From Alphaproteobacteria bacterium (GTDB lineage Bacteria > Pseudomonadota > Alphaproteobacteria > Micropepsales > Micropepsaceae): DNA of 64,000 bases. The notes under the pieces were generated by a model that was not told the DNA's origin, ran no database searches, and was given only the letters and a program-made list of their open reading frames with translations. The stretch is from positions 62,001 to 126,000 of the forward strand of contig JACKLF010000006.1 of NCBI GenBank assembly GCA_024236055.1, in the 5' to 3' direction. Positions 60,617-64,000 of the stretch are shown in pieces (within the stretch, counting starts at the first letter, position 1; every line of letters starts with the position of its first letter). Made by a program: the position numbers and the translations under genes.

Positions 60617-60630
60617 TTGATTCAGCGCAA
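60617..60630. promoter_or_regulatory. FixK-type box 4 (FixT-like gene)
   Basis: TTGA-TTCAGC-GCAA in the 71-bp gap between fixJ stop (60633) and the FixT-like start (60561). This would place the inhibitor under control of the cascade it acts on. Confidence 0.72.
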
Positions 60631-60632
60631 GA

Positions 60633-61271
60633 TCAGGTCATGCGCCCGGCCAGCAGGCACAGCCGCACAAGTTCCGACAGGCTGGACACCCCCGTCTTGG
60701 TCATCACATGGGCCCGGTGAACCTCCACCGTGCGGGGGCTGATCCCCAGCTCATGGGCAATGACCTTGTTGGGATTGCCGGCCAGAAGTCCATCGAGAAC
60801 CTGAACCTCGCGGTCCGACAGAGAGGCCAGCCGCGCCTTGAACTTGACCAGTGCGGCATCGGCCGCGTCGGCCTGGGACAGATGGGCAAAGGCCCCACGG
60901 ATCGAGGCCAGCAGCACATCGTCGGAAAAGGGCTTTTCAATGAAATCGGTCGCACCGGCCTTCATGGCCTCCACCGCCAGGGGCACATCGGCATGGCCGG
61001 TCATCAGGATGACGGGCACATGGGCGTCACGTGCGCGCAGGGCCTTGAGCAGTTCCAGCCCATCGGTGCCGGGCATGCGCACGTCGGTGACGACACAGGC
61101 GCGCGGCCCCGGTTCGAACTGGCGCAGGAAGGCATCGGCGGTTTCATAGACCAGAACCGCCTGCCCCGCCGTCCCCAGCAGGAAGGCCAGCGAACGGCGG
61201 ACATCCTCGTCATCGTCGATCAGGTGCACCACGCCCCTGTCGGACACCGTACCGGCACCTCCCTCAGACAT
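60633..61271 (-). CDS. fixJ: FixJ response regulator
   Basis: About 212 aa. The receiver has VHLIDDDEDVRRSL, phospho-acceptor near Asp63 (VVTDVRMPG), MTGHADV and DFIEKPFSDD. A LuxR-type helix-turn-helix follows: LSDREVQVLDGLLAGNPNKVIAHELGISPRTVEVHRAHVM (in part). This is the FixJ arrangement, including the RTVEVHRAHVM core. ATG 61271 has GGAGG 9 bases upstream and lies 8 bases inside the fixL end, so fixL and fixJ are coupled. FixL phosphorylates it at low oxygen and it then activates fixK. Confidence 0.92.
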   Translation of the reverse strand: MSEGGAGTVSDRGVVHLIDDDEDVRRSLAFLLGTAGQAVLVYETADAFLRQFEPGPRACVVTDVRMPGTDGLELLKALRARDAHVPVILMTGHADVPLAVEAMKAGATDFIEKPFSDDVLLASIRGAFAHLSQADAADAALVKFKARLASLSDREVQVLDGLLAGNPNKVIAHELGISPRTVEVHRAHVMTKTGVSSLSELVRLCLLAGRMT

Positions 61272-63135
61272 CCTCGCCATCCTCCATTTCGATCCTGCGC
61301 AAGGTCAGGCGAAAGATCGTGCCGCCGCCGGGATTGCCTTCCGCCCACAGCTTGCCGCCATGCGCCTCCACGATGGTGCGCGAAATCGACAGGCCGACCC
61401 CCATGCCGTGCTTCTTGGTGGTCATGAAGGGCTGGAACAATTTGGCGGCGATTTCCGGCGCAATGCCCGGACCGGTATCGGTCACGCGGACCTCGATCAT
61501 CTCCTCGTCCAGCCGCCGGGTGGAAACCGTCAGTTCGCGGTGGTCGACCTCCTGCATCGCTTCCAGCGCGTTGCGCATCAGGTTGTGCACCACCTGCTGG
61601 ATCTGGATCTTGTCCACCAGAACGTAATCGGCCTTCGGATCGAAGCCATAGCTGACATGGGCGCCGGTCTGCTTGGCACCGACCAGGGCCAGGGCTGCGG
61701 CTTCCTCGATCAGCTTGCGCAGATCCACCACCTGGCGATCGCTTTCGCCGCGCGCCACGAATTCGCGCAGCCGCTTGATGATCTGGCCGGCCCGCAGCAC
61801 CTGCTCGCCGGCATTGTCCACCGCGCTGCGGATCAGGGCGGGATCAGAGCCCTGGCCATTGTCCAGCAGGCGGCGCGCGCCGCTGAGATAGTTGGCCGTG
61901 GCGGTCAGCGGCTGGTTGAGCTCATGGGCCAGGGTTGACGCCATTTCGCCCAGCGCCGTGAAGCGCGACATGAAGATCAGCTCGGCCTGCAGGTCCTGCA
62001 GGCGCTGCCGGGTCTGCTGCCGCTCGGTGATGTCGCGCACGAAGCCGGTGAACAGCCGCCGCGGTCCCGAGCGCAACTCGCCCACGGCAAGCTCCATCGG
62101 AAAGGTCGAGCCGTCGCGGCGCTGGCCGACCACCAGCCGGCCGGTGCCGATGATCCGCTTTTCGCCGGTCCGCAGATAGCGCCCGATATAGGCGTCATGC
62201 TGGCTGCGATAGGGTTCGGGCATCAGCATGCTGACATTGCGGCCCTCGGCCTCTTGCGCGCCGTAGCCGAACAGGGTCTGGGCGGCGGCGCTGAAGGACT
62301 GGATGATCCCATCGGTGTCGATGATGATCATCGCGTCGGGCACCGTCTCCAGCACCAGCTGCAAATGCGCCTCGCTTTCGCGCAGCGCGGTCTGCGCCGC
62401 CTTGGCGGCGGTGATGTCGCGCGCCACCTTGGATGCCCCGATCAGCCGGCCCTGGGCATCCCAGACGGGCGAAATGGTCACCGAGACATCGATGATCCGC
62501 CCATCCTTGCGCCGGCGGCGGGTTTCGAAATGATCGATCCGCTGGCCGCTCCGGATTTGCGCCAGGATACGGTCCTCCTCGTCCTCCTGCCCCGGCGGCA
62601 GCAGAAGGGCAATGGGGCGGCCGATCATCTCGGCGGCGCTGTAACCGAAAATCTGCTCGGCGGCGCTGTTCCAGTCGGTGATGATGCCATCGGTGGTCTT
62701 GCCCACAATGGCATCGTCGGAAGACGCCATGATCGCCGCCAGGCGCGAATCCTGAAGCTGGCTGGCGCGGCGCAGACCGATATCGATCAGGATGCCATGC
62801 GCCACCTGCCCCCCGGCCTGCAGGCGGCCGCGCATGCGCCGCCAGTCGCCCCGTGCTGCAGTGCGAAAATCGATGTCATGCAGACGGCCCGCCAGCAGGC
62901 AGCCCTGCAGCGAGCGCTCCATCCCGGGGCGATCCGAGGGCTCGACCAGCGCGAGGAAGGCGGCGCGGTCCAGGACCAGCGCGCCCTCCAGCCCCAGCAG
63001 CACCCCCGCCAGGGGCGAAAACCGCAGCCGGTCGGCGCCCAGGTCCCAGTGCCAGGTGCCCACTTCGGCACCGTGCAACGCGGCGGACTGGTCCGCCAGG
63101 TCGGGCGATGCGGCGATATCGGAAGGAAGATTCAT
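61264..63135 (-). CDS. fixL: FixL oxygen-sensing histidine kinase
   Basis: The 623-aa protein has three PAS-like domains, then HisKA (phospho-His near 404, LAHELNQPL) and HATPase_c. The third PAS is the heme PAS: NVSMLMPEPYRSQHDAYIG with proximal His near 313 (equal to His200 of Bradyrhizobium FixL), Arg319 (Arg206) and Arg333 (Arg220, which contacts oxygen). The position of His214 is Arg327 here. No membrane helices, so it is soluble. The PAS just before it also follows the FixL style. The ATG at 63135 lacks a good ribosome site. Confidence 0.9.
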   Translation of the reverse strand: MNLPSDIAASPDLADQSAALHGAEVGTWHWDLGADRLRFSPLAGVLLGLEGALVLDRAAFLALVEPSDRPGMERSLQGCLLAGRLHDIDFRTAARGDWRRMRGRLQAGGQVAHGILIDIGLRRASQLQDSRLAAIMASSDDAIVGKTTDGIITDWNSAAEQIFGYSAAEMIGRPIALLLPPGQEDEEDRILAQIRSGQRIDHFETRRRRKDGRIIDVSVTISPVWDAQGRLIGASKVARDITAAKAAQTALRESEAHLQLVLETVPDAMIIIDTDGIIQSFSAAAQTLFGYGAQEAEGRNVSMLMPEPYRSQHDAYIGRYLRTGEKRIIGTGRLVVGQRRDGSTFPMELAVGELRSGPRRLFTGFVRDITERQQTRQRLQDLQAELIFMSRFTALGEMASTLAHELNQPLTATANYLSGARRLLDNGQGSDPALIRSAVDNAGEQVLRAGQIIKRLREFVARGESDRQVVDLRKLIEEAAALALVGAKQTGAHVSYGFDPKADYVLVDKIQIQQVVHNLMRNALEAMQEVDHRELTVSTRRLDEEMIEVRVTDTGPGIAPEIAAKLFQPFMTTKKHGMGVGLSISRTIVEAHGGKLWAEGNPGGGTIFRLTLRRIEMEDGEDV

Positions 63136-63239
63136 GCGCGGCGACCCTAGCGCGCCAGCCACCCTGTCACCAGTCGCCAAACGGGCCACCCCCAAGCCGC
63201 GCGGCCACAGGGCGGGCAGCCCCATGACGCTCCGGGCAC

Positions 63240-63257
63240 TACGTAAATCCCCTAAGG
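63240..63257 (+). promoter_or_regulatory. FixJ-box-like site in the fixL-fixK divergent region
   Basis: TACGTA (63240-63245), 5 bases, CCTAAGG (63251-63257). The two parts resemble FixJ sites in front of fixK genes (a TACGTA-like half and a CCTTA/CTAAG-like half). A weak promoter follows (ATTTCG 63268-63273, TCTAAA 63290-63295), which would place the box near -53 of fixK. The rest of 63136-63324 shows nothing else. Confidence 0.5.
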
Positions 63258-63324
63258 ATCAAACCGAATTTCGGCCGCATCCGCCGCCTTCTAAAAACAT
63301 CACTGTCGACGCATGGAGGCGGAC

Positions 63325-64000
63325 ATGACGGCACAGGTGATGATCGATACACAGAATGCGCGGGCCATTCCCGGCCCGGCGGGTTTGGGCATTGCCGAAG
63401 CCGGCGAAGTTCTGCGCGCAGCGGGCAGCGTGGCCCGTTTTTCCGAAGGCAACGAAATCTTCGCCGAGGGCGATGACAGCGACGTGTTCTACAAGGTCCT
63501 GTCCGGCGTGGTGCGGGTGTGCAAGTTCCTGCCCGACGGCCGCCGCCAGATCGAGGCCTTTCACATTGCCGGCGACATTTTCGGCATGGAGCTGAACGGC
63601 ACGCGCGACCTGTCGGCCGAGGCAGTCAGCGACTGCACCCTGGTCTGCTATCGCCGCCGCACGGTCGACATGCTGGCCGAAAAGGACGAGATGGTCACCC
63701 GCCAGCTTCTGCGCTTTGCCATGGAAAACCTGGCCCATGCCCGCGAACATTGCCTGCTGCTGGGCCGGCGCGGCGCGGCCGAAAAGGTTGCCGCCTTCCT
63801 GCTGGAATGGGCCGACCGGTCCTGCGATCCGGCGGTGGTGCGCCTGGCCATGACACGCCAGGACATTGGCGACTATCTGGGCCTGACCATCGAGACCGTC
63901 TCGCGCACCTTCTCGCAATTCGAGCGCGACGGGCTGATCGCCCTGAACGGCACCCGCGAGGTGCGGCTGACCGGCCTGGAAGCGCTGGAAGACATCGCCG
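63325..64000 (+). CDS. fixK: FixK, Crp/Fnr family regulator, cut at the window end
   Basis: 225 residues are visible. A cNMP-type beta-roll (EIFAEGDDSDVFYKVLSGVVRVCKF, GRRQIEAFHIAGDIFGME) leads to a long helix and a winged helix whose recognition part is TIETVSRTFSQFERDGLI. The E-x-x-S-R pattern contacts TTGA-type half-sites in FNR and FixK. The N-terminus has no Cys cluster, so it is FixK rather than FNR. ATG 63325 has GGAGG 5 bases upstream; an ATG at 63313 is also in frame. The stop lies beyond 64000. Confidence 0.88.
   Translation, partial: MTAQVMIDTQNARAIPGPAGLGIAEAGEVLRAAGSVARFSEGNEIFAEGDDSDVFYKVLSGVVRVCKFLPDGRRQIEAFHIAGDIFGMELNGTRDLSAEAVSDCTLVCYRRRTVDMLAEKDEMVTRQLLRFAMENLAHAREHCLLLGRRGAAEKVAAFLLEWADRSCDPAVVRLAMTRQDIGDYLGLTIETVSRTFSQFERDGLIALNGTREVRLTGLEALEDIA

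Overview
This 64 kb window is GC-rich chromosomal DNA of an alphaproteobacterium. Several features point that way: a FixL/FixJ/FixK oxygen cascade, a PodJ-type polar organiser with CtrA-like and GANTC sites upstream, a TIGR02186/TauE pair, a YdcH/DUF465 protein, and many TTG or GTG starts preceded by GGAGG. The mix of outer-membrane receptors, PQQ dehydrogenase and trehalose metabolism fits a free-living aerobe or microaerobe near Caulobacterales or Rhizomicrobium-like lineages, but no rRNA or other marker fixes the genus. I see no prophage, insertion sequence or CRISPR array. Both ends are cut inside genes: a TorF-type porin at the left and fixK at the right.

Layout. 1-4.1 kb: porin end, a hybrid histidine kinase, back-to-back tRNA-Gln and tRNA-Pro genes, and a tRNA-Pro remnant split by a hairpin-rich insert. 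4.1-12.9 kb: M20 peptidase, PQQ dehydrogenase with type II NADH dehydrogenase, GlcG-like protein, MFS transporter, and an SDR whose reading frame runs into a DUF2946 protein. 12.9-16.5 kb: a copper-handling operon (DUF2946, TonB receptor, an isolated RNA polymerase alpha-CTD-like protein, PCuAC chaperone), then MntP. 16.5-29.3 kb: TetR regulator, membrane and secreted unknowns, TPR-methyltransferase, MaoC hydratase, POT peptide transporter, cNMP-patatin protein, SDR, TPR protein, thiolase, CAP lipoprotein. 29.5-39.8 kb: PodJ, TauE/TIGR02186, half of the ligase-associated DNA-repair set (PdeM and DEXH helicase), a Crp/Fnr regulator, a hydrolase, DUF423 and a CopC-like protein.

39.8-49.8 kb (minus strand) is one metabolic block: gnd-zwf-pgl-GH15-glucokinase, then otsB-GH15-otsA. 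Together these could make trehalose, split it to glucose, phosphorylate it and oxidise it through the pentose phosphate shunt. Next come malic enzyme (maeB), a GT41/SPINDLY glycosyltransferase broken by two one-base deletions, a cupin dioxygenase-like gene, and an SDR.

56.6-64 kb is the most striking part. fixL and fixJ lie divergent from fixK, with a FixJ-box-like sequence between them. A FixT-like single receiver gene follows fixJ. Four near-identical FixK-type boxes (TTGA-N6-GCAA, all ending GCGCAA) sit in front of the FixT-like gene, a universal stress protein, a two-helix potassium channel, and a four-gene operon (flavodoxin-fold oxidoreductase, an unknown, an eRF1-like protein, and a lipoyl-like protein without its lysine). 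This looks like a compact, self-contained low-oxygen regulon with poorly characterised effectors.
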